DNA of 64,000 nucleotides from Roseiarcus sp963809245 (GCA_963809245.1 CAWEIU010000012.1:186001-250000); one strand, 5' to 3'; numbered from the stretch's first letter, positions 37,910 through 48,246 are shown. Notes: generated by a model from the letters alone, not told the origin. Made by a program: numbers and translations.

Positions 37910-39253
37910 ATGTCGCGCAAGTATTTCGGCACCGACGGCATTCGCGGTCGGGCCAACGGCAAGATCACGGCCGAACTTGCACTGAAGGTGGGGCAAGCCG
38001 CGGGGCTCGAGTTCCAGCGGGGCGAACATCGCCATCGCGTCGTGATCGGCAAAGACACGCGCCTTTCCGGCTATATGATCGAATATGCTCTCGTCGCCGG
38101 TTTCACCTCGGTCGGCGTCGACGTGCTGCTGCTCGGCCCGACGCCGACGCCGGCGGTCGCGATGCTGACGCGCTCGATGCGCTGCGACCTCGGCGTGATG
38201 ATCTCGGCCTCGCACAACCTGTTCGAAGACAACGGCATCAAGCTGTTCGGTCCCGACGGCTTCAAGCTGTCTGACGAGATCGAGGCGCGCATCGAGGCGC
38301 TGATGGACGGCGACATCGCCTCCCAACTCGCGAAATCGCCCGAGCTCGGGCGCGCCCGCCGCATCGACGACGTGCAGGCGCGCTATATCGAATACGCCAA
38401 GCGCACCTTGCCGCGCGAAGTCACCTTCGAGGGCCTCCGCATCGTGATCGATTGCGCCAACGGGGCCGCCTACAAGGCCGCGCCCGAAGCCCTATGGGAG
38501 CTCGGCGCCGAGGTGATCAAGATCGGCGTCGAGCCGAACGGCGTCAACATCAACCTCGACGTCGGCTCGACTTCGCCGGAGGCGCTCGCCCAGAAAGTGC
38601 GCGAATTGCGCGCCGACATCGGCATCGCCCTCGACGGCGACGCCGATCGCATGGTCATCGTCGATGAAAAGGGGCACCTCGTCGACGGCGACCAGATCCT
38701 CGCCGTGGTCGCCGAGAGCTGGCACGCGGACGGACGGCTCTCCCGCCCTGGCATCGTGGCGACGGTGATGTCCAACCTCGGCCTCGAACGGCGCCTCGCC
38801 GATCTCGGCCTTAGCCTCGAACGCACCGCGGTCGGCGATCGCTATGTGCTGGAGCGGATGGTCGAAAAGGGCTTTAACGTCGGCGGCGAGCAGTCCGGCC
38901 ACATCATCCTGACGGACCACTCGACGACCGGCGACGGCCTCCTCGCGGCGATGCAGGTGCTCGCGGTGGTGCGCAAGCAGGGCCGGCCGGTGAGCGAAGT
39001 GTGCCGGCGCTTCGAGCCGCTGCCGCAGGTGCTCCGCAACGTGCGCTTCCGGGACGGCAAGCCGCTCGAAGACGCATCGGTGGTCAAGGCGATCGCCGCG
39101 GCGACCGAGCGTCTCGGCTCGCACGGCCGCCTCGTGATCCGCCCATCGGGCACCGAGCCCGTCATCCGCGTGATGGCGGAGGCGGAGGATCGCGCCCTCG
39201 TCGATACGCTCGTCAACGATGTGTGCGACGCCGTGGCCAAGGCCGCAGCCTGA
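37910..39253 (+). CDS. glmM: Phosphoglucosamine mutase
   Basis: Turns glucosamine 6-phosphate into glucosamine 1-phosphate for UDP-GlcNAc, feeding peptidoglycan and lipid A. 447 residues, normal length. The catalytic phosphoserine loop is MISASHN (about 99-105), the metal loop LDGDADRM (about 242-249), the sugar loop GGEQSGHI near 325, and the phosphate loop RPSGTEPVIRVM near 422. GGGGA lies before the ATG. ftsH/folP-type neighbours are absent. Confidence 0.95.
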   Translation: MSRKYFGTDGIRGRANGKITAELALKVGQAAGLEFQRGEHRHRVVIGKDTRLSGYMIEYALVAGFTSVGVDVLLLGPTPTPAVAMLTRSMRCDLGVMISASHNLFEDNGIKLFGPDGFKLSDEIEARIEALMDGDIASQLAKSPELGRARRIDDVQARYIEYAKRTLPREVTFEGLRIVIDCANGAAYKAAPEALWELGAEVIKIGVEPNGVNINLDVGSTSPEALAQKVRELRADIGIALDGDADRMVIVDEKGHLVDGDQILAVVAESWHADGRLSRPGIVATVMSNLGLERRLADLGLSLERTAVGDRYVLERMVEKGFNVGGEQSGHIILTDHSTTGDGLLAAMQVLAVVRKQGRPVSEVCRRFEPLPQVLRNVRFRDGKPLEDASVVKAIAAATERLGSHGRLVIRPSGTEPVIRVMAEAEDRALVDTLVNDVCDAVAKAAA

Positions 39254-39307
39254 CGTGAAGCCAAAATCGGTGGATGTCCGAATCGAAGGGACTGTCAAAA
39301 CCCGCGA

Positions 39308-39353
39308 ATCACCTTATCCTGAGGTGGTCGTCAACGAACTGAAAGGAGGTGAT
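39308..39353 (+). promoter_or_regulatory. Leader with two alternative pairings around a strong Shine-Dalgarno
   Basis: ATCACCT at 39308-39314 can pair with AGGTGGT at 39322-39328 to form a small hairpin, or with AGGTGAT at 39347-39353, which is part of the ribosome site of the tiny ORF. The two pairings exclude each other, so the leader could expose or hide the ribosome site. ATCACCT itself imitates the 3' tail of 16S rRNA. This is a reading of complementarity only. Confidence 0.4.
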
Positions 39354-39356
39354 CCA

Positions 39357-39431
39357 GTGTCTCATTGTCCATCGCCATGCGGCGTCCAAGAGTCCTGGAA
39401 CATTGTCCGTGCGCAGGATTTCCGCGCATAG
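39357..39431 (+). CDS. Candidate 24-residue protein or leader peptide
   Basis: Starts with GTG at 39357 and ends with TAG at 39429-39431. It is preceded by AAAGGAGGTGATCC (39342-39355), a 14-base match to the complement of the whole 16S rRNA 3' tail, though only one base from the start codon when counted to the end of the match. The peptide has two Cys (SHCPSPCGVQ), a Trp (ESWNIV) and a charged end (RAQDFRA). A strong terminator follows at 39484-39519. It is 103 bases past glmM. I do not know its function; the unit looks like a self-contained small transcript. Confidence 0.45.
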   Translation: MSHCPSPCGVQESWNIVRAQDFRA

Positions 39432-39483
39432 CAGACGCTAGCTTTCCAGGTCTCTAGCGATCTCTGCGTGGTCGCGACAATGG

Positions 39484-39519
39484 AAGGGCCGTTCCGCAAG
39501 GGGCGGTCCTTCTCATTTT
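39484..39519 (+). terminator. Rho-independent terminator
   Basis: AAGGGCCGTTCC and GGGGCGGTCCTT form a 12-base-pair stem (some G-T pairs) closed by a GCAA tetraloop, followed by CTCATTTT. It ends the small transcript that begins downstream of glmM, or glmM itself. Confidence 0.75.
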
Positions 39520-39554
39520 GTACGGGCGGTCAAGCGCCAGAGCGCTCTGCAGTT

Positions 39555-39690
39555 CGTGGAGCCGTCTTTGCGAGCGGAGCGAACCAGCGATCGAGGCCTC
39601 GCCAGCAAGTCGCGAGACGTTCCATGGGCGCCGCAATCGGCTGACGCCTCCATCTCTGGATCGCCGCGCTTCGCTCGCGATGACGGCAGG
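39555..39690. repeat. REP-like inverted elements
   Basis: CGTCTTTGCGAGCGGAGCG near 39562-39580 and GCGCTTCGCTCGCGATGACGG near 39666-39686 are inverted relatives of the palindrome at 12480-12572. The spacer has no ORF. Part of a 550-base repeat-filled gap before fadB. Confidence 0.6.
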
Positions 39691-39751
39691 GCCCGGTTCA
39701 ACCTAGAGCCCTGCGCATTTCCGTAGAAGCAGCCTCTCCGGACTTCCCCGG

Positions 39752-39970
39752 TCATGCCCGCGAAAGCGGGCATCCAGGAGTCAAGGGGGAAGGCCTGCGG
39801 CGGTTATCTGGACCCCGCTTTCGCGGGGGTGACAGGCTGTGTGCGTCAACCAAAAAGCAACGCGCTCTAAAGACAGCGTGCTCTAAAAGGGGCCGAGCGC
39901 CCTCCCCTCCGCCGCCCCTCCCGAAGCAGCGGCGCCCGGCCCCTGGCGCCCGCTTTCGCGGGCATCGCGG
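39752..39970. repeat. CCCGCGAAAGCGGG palindromic repeats
   Basis: ATGCCCGCGAAAGCGGGCAT at about 39755-39774, CCCCGCTTTCGCGGGG at about 39813-39828 and GCCCGCTTTCGCGGGCAT at about 39948-39965 are copies of one short palindrome in alternating orientation. They lie between the small transcript and the end of the fadB gene and may end that transcript. A common Rhizobiales intergenic repeat. Confidence 0.65.
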
Positions 39971-39980
39971 AAGGGCCGCC

Positions 39981-42185
39981 TCAGGCGGCCTGCGCCTTGG
40001 CCGCCTTGCCGTAGAAGCGCTCGCCCTTGGCGGCCATCTCCTCGAGGCCGGCGCTTGGTGCAAAGCGCGGGCCGTATTTGCCTGCCAGTTCCTGCGCCCG
40101 CGCGACGAACGCCTTGGCGCCCATGCCGTCGATCAGCGACAGCACGCCGCCGGTGAACGGGGCGAAGCCGAAGCCGAGGATCGAGCCGACGTCCGCCTCG
40201 CGCGGATCGGTGACCACCTTCTCCTCCATGCAGCGCGCCGCCTCCAGCGCCTGGGTGTAGAGGAACCGGTCCTTGAGATCCTGGACGCTGATCGCATCTG
40301 GATCGAGCGCCTTGCCGGCGATCTTGCCGAGGCCGGGCCACAGCGTCTTCGAGCCGGCGGCGGGATAGTCGTAGAAGCCCTTGCCGTTCTTGCGCCCGAG
40401 GCGCTGCTCCTTGACGACCATCGCCTCGAGCAGCTTCTCCTGCGCCGGATCGACCGCGTTGGCCCCGAGATCCTTCTTGGTCGCCTGGAGAATCTTCCAG
40501 CCGAGATCGATCGCCACTTCGTCGTTGAGGGTCAGCGGCCCGACCGGCATGCCCGCCATCTTGGCCGCGTTCTCGATCATCGCCGGCGGCACGCCCTCCA
40601 TCAGCATGAGGTGGCCCTCACGGATGTAGTTGCCGACGCAGCGATTGGCGAAGAAGCCGCGGCAGTCGTTGACGACGATCGGCGTCTTCTTGATCGCGCG
40701 CACGAAATCGATCGCGGTCGCCAGCGCTTTGCCGCCCGTCTGCCCGCCCATGATGATCTCGACCAGCATCATCCTGTCGACCGGCGAGAAGAAGTGGATG
40801 CCGATGAAATTCTCCGGCTTGAGGGAGGTCTCCGCGAGCGAAGTGATCGGCAGCGTCGAGGTGTTGCTGGCGAAGATCACGTCCGGCCCCAGCACCTCCT
40901 GCGCCTTGCGCGTCGCCTCGGCCTTGATGGCGCGGTCCTCGAACACCGCCTCGACGACGAGATCGCAGCCCTTGAGATCGGCGTAGTCGGCGCTCGGCTT
41001 GATGCGGGCGAGCAGCGCGTCGCGGTCGGCGCTCTTGGCGCGGCCTTTGGCGATCTGGTTCGAGATCAGCTTCTCCGAATGGGCCTTGCCCTTGTCGGCG
41101 GATTCCTGGTCGCGGTCGATCAAGACGACCTCGAGCCCCGCGCTCGCCGAGACATAGGCGACGCCCGCGCCCATGAAGCCAGCGCCGAGCACGCCGATCT
41201 TGCGCAGATTGCTCGCCGGTACGTCAGCCGGCCGCCGCGCGCCCTTGTTGAGCTCGCCCATCGAGACGAACAGCGAGCGGATCATCGCCGCCGCTTCCTT
41301 GGAGCGGAGGATTTTCGCGAAGTAGCGGCTCTCCACCGCGAGCGCGAGATCCATCGGCAGTTGCAGGCCCTCGAACACGCTGGCGAGGATCGCCTTCGCC
41401 GCGGGGTAATTGTCATAGGTTTCGCGGCGATAGATCGCGTTGGCGGGCGGCCAGATCATCATGCCCTGCGGCGAGAACACCTTGCCGGACGGCGGCTTGA
41501 ACTTGGGATCGTCCCACGGCGCCTTGGCGGCGGGGTTGGCCTTCACCCACTCCTTGGCGCGCGCGACGATCTCGCCGAGCGGCGCGACGTCGTGAATGAG
41601 GCCCATCTTCTTGGCGGCGGCGGGCTTGAGCTGGTCGCCCTTGAACAGCATCTGCAACGCATCCGGCGTCGGCATCAGCCGCGCGATGCGCTGCGTGCCG
41701 CCGCCGCCGGGAAAGAGGCCGACCTTGATCTCGGGCAGGCCGACGCGCGCCTTGTCGGAATCGGCGACGATCCGGTAGTGGCAGGCGAGCGCCAGCTCGA
41801 AGCCGCCGCCCATGCAGACGCCGTTGATCGCGGCGGCGAAGGGTTTGCCCGAGGTTTCGAGCTTGCGATAGACGAGCGAAAGCTGGCGCGTGCGGTCGTA
41901 GAAGAAGCGCATCGCCGCCTCTTCGCCCTCGGCCTTGGCGATGCGCGCATATTCGCCGCCCATCGATTGCAGCATCGTCAGATCGGCGCCGCCGGAGAAG
42001 CCCTCCTTGCCTGACGTGATCACGACGCCCTTGATTGCGGCGTCGGCGATCGCCTTGTCGACGAGCACGCTCATCTCCTCGATCACTTCGGGCGTCAGCA
42101 CGTTCATCGAACGGCCAGGCATGTCCCAGGTGATCAGCGCGACGCCGTCGGCGTCGGTCTCGATACGGAAATTCTTGAGGTCCAT
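39981..42185 (-). CDS. fadB: Fatty-acid oxidation multifunctional protein (enoyl-CoA hydratase / 3-hydroxyacyl-CoA dehydrogenase)
   Basis: A 734-residue protein. Residues 1-250 are a crotonase domain (ITSGKEGFSGGADLTML, AAINGVCMGGGFELALACHYRI); about 310-490 is the NAD-binding domain (KIGVLGAGFMGAGVAYVSA), and 495-734 the 3-hydroxyacyl-CoA dehydrogenase C-terminal domains (HFFSPVDRMMLVEII, DCRGFFANRC). It carries out hydration and NAD-linked oxidation of acyl-CoA in beta-oxidation. It follows the thiolase gene by about 20 bases in the same direction, forming a fadAB-type operon. fadJ is an alternative symbol. Confidence 0.9.
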   Translation of the reverse strand: MDLKNFRIETDADGVALITWDMPGRSMNVLTPEVIEEMSVLVDKAIADAAIKGVVITSGKEGFSGGADLTMLQSMGGEYARIAKAEGEEAAMRFFYDRTRQLSLVYRKLETSGKPFAAAINGVCMGGGFELALACHYRIVADSDKARVGLPEIKVGLFPGGGGTQRIARLMPTPDALQMLFKGDQLKPAAAKKMGLIHDVAPLGEIVARAKEWVKANPAAKAPWDDPKFKPPSGKVFSPQGMMIWPPANAIYRRETYDNYPAAKAILASVFEGLQLPMDLALAVESRYFAKILRSKEAAAMIRSLFVSMGELNKGARRPADVPASNLRKIGVLGAGFMGAGVAYVSASAGLEVVLIDRDQESADKGKAHSEKLISNQIAKGRAKSADRDALLARIKPSADYADLKGCDLVVEAVFEDRAIKAEATRKAQEVLGPDVIFASNTSTLPITSLAETSLKPENFIGIHFFSPVDRMMLVEIIMGGQTGGKALATAIDFVRAIKKTPIVVNDCRGFFANRCVGNYIREGHLMLMEGVPPAMIENAAKMAGMPVGPLTLNDEVAIDLGWKILQATKKDLGANAVDPAQEKLLEAMVVKEQRLGRKNGKGFYDYPAAGSKTLWPGLGKIAGKALDPDAISVQDLKDRFLYTQALEAARCMEEKVVTDPREADVGSILGFGFAPFTGGVLSLIDGMGAKAFVARAQELAGKYGPRFAPSAGLEEMAAKGERFYGKAAKAQAA

Positions 42186-42205
42186 GACGGTCAGCTCCGT
42201 TCGAA

Positions 42206-43415
<1,210 letters not shown>

Positions 43416-43453
43416 TTCTCATCTCCCATGCGGCGTTCGGAGCCGCGTTCGGT

Positions 43454-43912
43454 TCAGTCGTGATCGGGATGCTGTCGGCTCGCGATTGAGCCGTCGTGGG
43501 CCTTCGCAAGCCACTCCTGCGTCGTGCTGGCGGGCAGCGTGAACAAGGTGTCGAACCACGGCGTCCGCGCGTCGACGCAAATCTGCTCGGTCGGCGGCGC
43601 CCGGTCCGGCTCGTCGAGACTGCCGAGCGTGAAGCTGATGCGATCGGCGCCGAGCCTGCGATAGGTGAGCGGCGTGCCGCATTGCGCGCAAAAGCCGCGC
43701 TCGGCGACGTCCGAGCTGCGATAGGTTGCGATTGCGCCGCGCGTGACGTCGAAGTCGGCGAGGCGCACGCCGGAAAAGGCCATGAACGGCGCGCCGCCCG
43801 CCTTTTGGCACATGCGGCAGTGACAGATGCTCGCGCCGCTCGGGGTCGCCGTCACACGATAGCGGATTGCGCCGCACTGGCAGCCGCCGGTCAGGCTCGC
43901 GCGCGGGTCCAT
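43454..43912 (-). CDS. GFA/CENP-V family zinc protein
   Basis: A 152-residue protein of the glutathione-dependent formaldehyde-activating (Gfa) fold. The zinc cysteines show as GGCQCGAIRY (about 9-18), CHCRMCQKAGG (about 31-41) and FCAQCGTPL (about 74-82). Most relatives have no proven formaldehyde activity. It lies between the thiolase and acyl-CoA dehydrogenase genes in the same direction, so it may be co-transcribed with the fatty-acid genes. Confidence 0.85.
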   Translation of the reverse strand: MDPRASLTGGCQCGAIRYRVTATPSGASICHCRMCQKAGGAPFMAFSGVRLADFDVTRGAIATYRSSDVAERGFCAQCGTPLTYRRLGADRISFTLGSLDEPDRAPPTEQICVDARTPWFDTLFTLPASTTQEWLAKAHDGSIASRQHPDHD

Positions 43913-43941
43913 TGGCTCATCCTCCCTGGCCTCCCCGCGGT

Positions 43942-45732
43942 TCAGAACGCCGCGGCGGGCAGCGCCATCACCGTGTCGGCGCCGCTCGAAAGGCGGGCGA
44001 GGCAGGCGCCGCCTTCCGGCAGGATACGCGCGCCAAAGAACTTGGCGAGCGTGAGCTTGGAGTCAAGCGCCTCGTTGCTGTCGCCCTTGGCCTGCCGCGC
44101 CAGCACCGCTTTGGCGATCCGCGCCCACATGTAGGCGAGCGCCGTCAGGCCGAACAGATGCATGTAGTCGGTGGAGGCGGCGCCGGCGTTGTCGGGATTC
44201 TTCATGCCGTTCTGCATCAGCCACATCGTCGCCTGCTGCAATTGGCCGCTCGCCGTCTTGGCCGGCGCGAGATAGGGCGCGAGCGCGGCGTCCTCCTTGT
44301 TGGCGGCAAGAAAGGCGGACACTTCGCCGAAGAAGGCGGTGATTGCGCGCCCGCCGTCCTTGGGCAGCTTGCGGCCGACGAGATCGAGCGCCTGGACGCC
44401 GTTGGCGCCCTCGTAGATCATCGCGATGCGGGCATCCCGCACGAACTGCTCCATGCCCCATTCGGCGATGTAGCCGTGCCCGCCGAGAACCTGCTGCGCC
44501 TTGACGGCGTTGGCGAAGCCCATGTCGGTGAAGACGCCCTTGATGACCGGCGTAAGCAGACCGAGCCGGTCGTCCGCAACGCGCCGCGCGGCCTCGTCGG
44601 GCGAGGCCAGCGCCTCGTCCTGCGACAGCGCGACCCACAGCATCAGCGCGCGCGCCGCCTCGTTGAAGGCGCGAACCTCGAGCAGCATGCGCCGCACGTC
44701 GGGATGGACCAGCAGCGGATCGGCGGGCTTTTCCGGCTCCTTGGCGCCGGTCAGCGAACGGCCCTGCAGGCGGTCCTTGGCGTAGGCCGCCGCATTCTGA
44801 TAGGCGACCTCGGAAATGCTCAGGCCCTGCACCGCGACGCCGAGCCGCGCGCCGTTCATCATCACGAACATCGCGTTGAGGCCGCGATTTTCCTCGCCGA
44901 CCAGCCAACCCTTCGCGCCGTCATAGTTGAGGACGCAGGTCGAGTTGGCGTGGATGCCCATCTTGTGCTCGATCGAGCCGCAGACGACGCCGTTGCGCGC
45001 GCCGAGCGAGCCGTCCTCGTTGACCAGCACCTTCGGCACGAGGAAGAGCGAGATGCCCTTCGTGCCCGCCGGCGCGCCCTCGATGCGCGCGAGCACGAGA
45101 TGGATGATGTTCTCGGCGAGATCGTGCTCGCCAGCGGAAATGAAGATTTTTTGGCCGGAGATCGCAAACGAGCCGTCCGCCTGCCGGGCGGCGCGCGTCT
45201 TGATGAGGCCGAGATCGGTGCCGCAATGCGGCTCGGTGAGGTTCATCGTGCCGGTCCAGCGCCCACTCGTCAGGTTCGGCAGGTATTTGGCCTTCAACCC
45301 GTCGCCGCCGTGGATCTCGAGCGCCGCGGTCGCCCCGTTGGTCAGCCCGGGATACATCGAGAAGGCGAGGTTGGCGGCGATCGAATATTCGCTCAAGGCG
45401 ACCGCGAGCGCATGCGGCAGGCCTTGCCCGCCGTAAGCCGGATTGCCGGCAAGGCCGACCCAGCCGCCCTCGACGAAGGCCTTGTAAGCCTCCTTAAAAC
45501 CCTTGGGCGTCGTGACATTGCCGTCGCCGTCGCGCCGGCAGCCCTCCAGATCGCCCGGATGATTGAGCGGCTGAAGCACCTCTTCGGCGAACTTGCCGCC
45601 CTCGCGCAGCACGGCCTCCACGACGTCGAACGGCGCCTCGGCGAAGCGCGGCAGATTGCCGTAACGCTCGAATTCGAGGACGTCGCGGAGGAGAAACAAC
45701 GTATCGTCGACCGGAGCTTTGTAGCTGGGCAT
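43942..45732 (-). CDS. Acyl-CoA dehydrogenase (long FadE-like type)
   Basis: The start is the ATG at 45732 (MPSYKAPVDDTLFLLRDVLEFERYGNLP), giving 596 residues; the upstream extension is rejected. The 600-residue form with this N-terminus is typical of proteobacterial acyl-CoA dehydrogenases clustered with fadAB. FAD motifs include MNLTEPHCGTDLGLIKTRA and QVLGGHGYIAEWGMEQFVRD; the latter region also has the YEGANGVQALDLVGRK segment that follows the catalytic Glu. It introduces the double bond in the first step of beta-oxidation. Confidence 0.92.
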   Translation of the reverse strand: MPSYKAPVDDTLFLLRDVLEFERYGNLPRFAEAPFDVVEAVLREGGKFAEEVLQPLNHPGDLEGCRRDGDGNVTTPKGFKEAYKAFVEGGWVGLAGNPAYGGQGLPHALAVALSEYSIAANLAFSMYPGLTNGATAALEIHGGDGLKAKYLPNLTSGRWTGTMNLTEPHCGTDLGLIKTRAARQADGSFAISGQKIFISAGEHDLAENIIHLVLARIEGAPAGTKGISLFLVPKVLVNEDGSLGARNGVVCGSIEHKMGIHANSTCVLNYDGAKGWLVGEENRGLNAMFVMMNGARLGVAVQGLSISEVAYQNAAAYAKDRLQGRSLTGAKEPEKPADPLLVHPDVRRMLLEVRAFNEAARALMLWVALSQDEALASPDEAARRVADDRLGLLTPVIKGVFTDMGFANAVKAQQVLGGHGYIAEWGMEQFVRDARIAMIYEGANGVQALDLVGRKLPKDGGRAITAFFGEVSAFLAANKEDAALAPYLAPAKTASGQLQQATMWLMQNGMKNPDNAGAASTDYMHLFGLTALAYMWARIAKAVLARQAKGDSNEALDSKLTLAKFFGARILPEGGACLARLSSGADTVMALPAAAF

Positions 45733-45852
45733 TTCGGGGTCCGTTGGTTCTTGGAGGGCCGCGCCGGGACGAGCGCCCGCGCGCCGTCCCATATCGTTTA
45801 CATATGAACCATTAGATCGCGCCGTGCAAGGGGAAAAGCGCCAAGCCCTTTT

Positions 45853-46071
45853 TCAGGCTCGGCGGACGCGCAAGCGTTGCAGAACGGCTTCGGGGCTCGC
45901 GTAGGCTTCTTGAAGATCGACGCTCCAGTAGCGCAGGCCGTCGAGCGGAATCGGCACGCCGGTAACGGCGCAACGCACGAAGGCGCCCGGCCGCACGACG
46001 CGGAAGTCGCCGTCGAGATAATGAATCTGGGCCTCTGCGGCGGAGGGAGAGCTGATGTCCAACTTGTTCAT
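45853..46071 (-). CDS. DUF2093 small protein
   Basis: A 72-residue protein with the DUF2093 pattern: AQIHYLDGDFRVVRPGAFVRCAVTG with IPLDGLRYWSV. The family is small, cytoplasmic and found mainly in Alphaproteobacteria; its function is unknown. Stand-alone, leftward, divergent from the phosphatase gene. Confidence 0.8.
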   Translation of the reverse strand: MNKLDISSPSAAEAQIHYLDGDFRVVRPGAFVRCAVTGVPIPLDGLRYWSVDLQEAYASPEAVLQRLRVRRA

Positions 46072-46238
46072 AAGGCCTCTTTCCCGACGGCGCCGAGCGG
46101 CGCTTGCGGCCGCCCCGCTCGCACTCCTTACTTACGACCACGCGAACCGAAATTCCAGAGTCGGAGGCCGGCCGGAGTCGCGATCGCTTGTCCGCTCCGC
46201 CGCGCGTCGATAGGGTCCACGGGGAAACGCGAGGCCCT

Positions 46239-46853
46239 ATGACCGTGATGCGAAACTGGATCGCCGCCGCTCTCGCGGCAAGCGCGATCGCCTTAGTCGG
46301 CGGGCCGGCGCGGAGCGAAGGGCAGGTCGAGACCATCGTCTTCCTGCGCCATGGCGAGAAGCCTGCGCTCGGCCTCGGCCAGATCGATTGCCGCGGCCTC
46401 AACCGCGCGCTCGCTCTTCCAAAAGTGATCGCCGGCGCTTTCGGCAAGCCGGACGCGATCATCGCGCCGGACCCATCCGACCAGAAGCGCGACGGAGGCC
46501 AGACCTACGACTACGTACGGCCCCTCGCGACCATCGAGCCGACCGCGGTCGCCTTCGGCCTGCCGGTCGAGGCCAGGATCGGTTTCGCTGACGTCGCCGC
46601 GTTGCAGGCCTCGCTCGAGGCGCCGGCGCGGCGCCAGGGGCTCGTCCTCGTCGCCTGGGAGCACAAGCTGATCGACGTCGTCGCGCGTAACCTGCTCGCC
46701 AAGCACGGCGGCGATCCGAACGCCGTCGCCAAGTGGAACGACGACGATTTCGACAGCCTCGACGTCGTCACGATCGACTGGAGCGCCGGGCGTGCGACCT
46801 TCGCGCGCAAGAAGGAAGGCCTGGAAGGGCTGAGCGACGCCTGTCCTTCTTAG
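46239..46853 (+). CDS. Secreted histidine-phosphatase-family protein
   Basis: The start is the ATG at 46239 (MTVMRNWIAAALAASAIALVGG), which gives a signal peptide and 204 residues. The catalytic phosphohistidine motif is FLRHGEKP at about 32-39, and WEHKLID near 145 supplies the second His. The family is diverse (phosphatases and phosphoglycerate mutases); the periplasmic substrate is not known. Convergent with alr across two palindromic repeats. Confidence 0.8.
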   Translation: MTVMRNWIAAALAASAIALVGGPARSEGQVETIVFLRHGEKPALGLGQIDCRGLNRALALPKVIAGAFGKPDAIIAPDPSDQKRDGGQTYDYVRPLATIEPTAVAFGLPVEARIGFADVAALQASLEAPARRQGLVLVAWEHKLIDVVARNLLAKHGGDPNAVAKWNDDDFDSLDVVTIDWSAGRATFARKKEGLEGLSDACPS

Positions 46854-46887
46854 GGCTTTTGCTGTTCGTGGGCGCCCCTCACCCCCA

Positions 46888-46965
46888 CCCCTCTCCCGCA
46901 AGCGGGAGAGGGGCCTTGCGGCCCCGCGGCCCCGCTTAGTCCCTTCTCCCGCTTGCGGGAGAAGG
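46888..46965. repeat. Two palindromic GC-rich hairpins
   Basis: CCCTCTCCCGCAAGCGGGAGAGGG (two 10-base arms at about 46891-46910 plus flanks) and CTTCTCCCGC with GCGGGAGAAG at about 46943-46964 are two copies of one palindrome. They lie between the convergent phosphatase and alanine racemase genes and probably terminate both. A third, half copy lies near 6660-6680. Confidence 0.65.
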
Positions 46966-47013
46966 TGGCGCGGAGCGCCGGATGAGGGGCGTCCCAACAC
47001 AAGGCAGCGCCTT

Positions 47014-48144
47014 CTAAGCCCCGCCGACGATCCGGCGCGCATAGCGTCCGCTGAGGCTGGTCAGCACCGTGTAGCCGATGGTCCCCGACGCCGCGGCGAA
47101 TTCGTCGAGACCGATGTCCTCGCCGAAGAAGCGGGCGAAGTCGCCCGGTCGGGCCGCATCCTCCGGCAGGTCGGTCACGTCGGCGATGCAGAGATCCATC
47201 GATATGCGCCCGACGAGCGGGCAGCGCTGGCCGCCGATCACGACCTCCGCCCCCGGCTTTGCGTCGACGCCGCCCGCGCCTACCGGCAGGCCGTCGGCGT
47301 AACCGGCCAGAAGCGTCGCGAGCCGGGTGCGCCGCCGCGCCGTCCACTGCGCATTGTAGCCGCAGCTTTCGCCCGCCTCGATCCATCGCGTCTGCTGGAT
47401 CGCGACGTCGAGGGCGACGACCGGGCGCATCGGATTGGGCGCCACCGGCGTCGGATTGCCGCCATAGAGCGCGTAGCCCGGCCGCGCGAGATCGAACGCC
47501 GGCTGAGACGGCAGAAAGATCCCGGAGGAATTGGCGAGCGAGGCGGCGAGCCCGGGAAAGGCGGCGCGGGCTTCTTCGAAGCGTGCGATCTGCAGCGCGT
47601 TGAGCGGATCGTCCTGTCGCTCGGAGGAGACGAAGTGACTCATCAGCAGATCGGCATGCGGCCGCTCGCCGCAGCGCGCGATCGCGGCGCGCAAATCGCC
47701 GAGGGAGGCGAAGCCGAGCCGGTTCATGCCGGTGTCGAGATGGAGCGCGCAAGCGGGCGCCGGGTGGAAGGACGTGAAGGCGACCCAACGCGCCAGTTCC
47801 TCCGCGCTGCCGACTGCGGGCGCGAGGCGGAAAGCCGCGTAATCGGACATCGGTTCGGCGGCGCTCTGCAGGCCGTTGAGCACATAGATGCGCGCGTCCG
47901 CCTGCGGCAGCGCCGCACGGGCGCGCCGACCTTCGCTCAAATGCGCGACGAAGAACGTCCGGCAGCCCGCGGCGTAGAGCGCCGGGGCGGCGACCTCGAT
48001 GCCGAGCCCGTAGGCGTCCGCCTTGATGACGGCGGCGCATCGGGCGGGCGCGGCGCGGCGCGACAGAATGCGCCAGTTCTCGGCGAGAGCCGAGAGGTCG
48101 ATAGCGAGAACGCCGGGCGCGCCGGCGAGGACGGATGGGATCAT
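47014..48144 (-). CDS. alr: Alanine racemase
   Basis: Makes D-alanine for peptidoglycan using PLP. 376 residues, normal length. The PLP Lys is Lys41 in VIKADAYGLG. HLDTGMNRLGF and the ARPGYALYGGNPTP segment are typical, and the C-terminal domain has GGQRCPLVGRISMDLCIADVT and the catalytic Tyr segment GTIGYTVLTSL. Divergent from leuD. The normal dnaB/alr/radA linkage of rhizobia is not seen. Confidence 0.93.
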   Translation of the reverse strand: MIPSVLAGAPGVLAIDLSALAENWRILSRRAAPARCAAVIKADAYGLGIEVAAPALYAAGCRTFFVAHLSEGRRARAALPQADARIYVLNGLQSAAEPMSDYAAFRLAPAVGSAEELARWVAFTSFHPAPACALHLDTGMNRLGFASLGDLRAAIARCGERPHADLLMSHFVSSERQDDPLNALQIARFEEARAAFPGLAASLANSSGIFLPSQPAFDLARPGYALYGGNPTPVAPNPMRPVVALDVAIQQTRWIEAGESCGYNAQWTARRRTRLATLLAGYADGLPVGAGGVDAKPGAEVVIGGQRCPLVGRISMDLCIADVTDLPEDAARPGDFARFFGEDIGLDEFAAASGTIGYTVLTSLSGRYARRIVGGA

Positions 48145-48246
48145 GGGCGGCTCTTCAGGCGACTCAGCCGGACCGTTTGCCCGGCGCGCGCGCTTTTGCT
48201 AGACCCTCGGGCCGAAACTGTCATCAGGCCAGCGGAACTCCTCGCG

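Noticed and set aside
39555..39970. Palindromic repeats before fadB as a CRISPR array
   Set aside because: Units are inverted rather than direct, differ in spacing, and have no spacers of constant length.
40611..42014. A long rightward frame opposite fadB
   Set aside because: Pure shadow of fadB; low-complexity Arg/Leu/Asp composition and no start signal.
43867..45807. A 646-codon rightward frame opposite the acyl-CoA dehydrogenase
   Set aside because: Antisense shadow; the leftward frame carries clear acyl-CoA dehydrogenase motifs.
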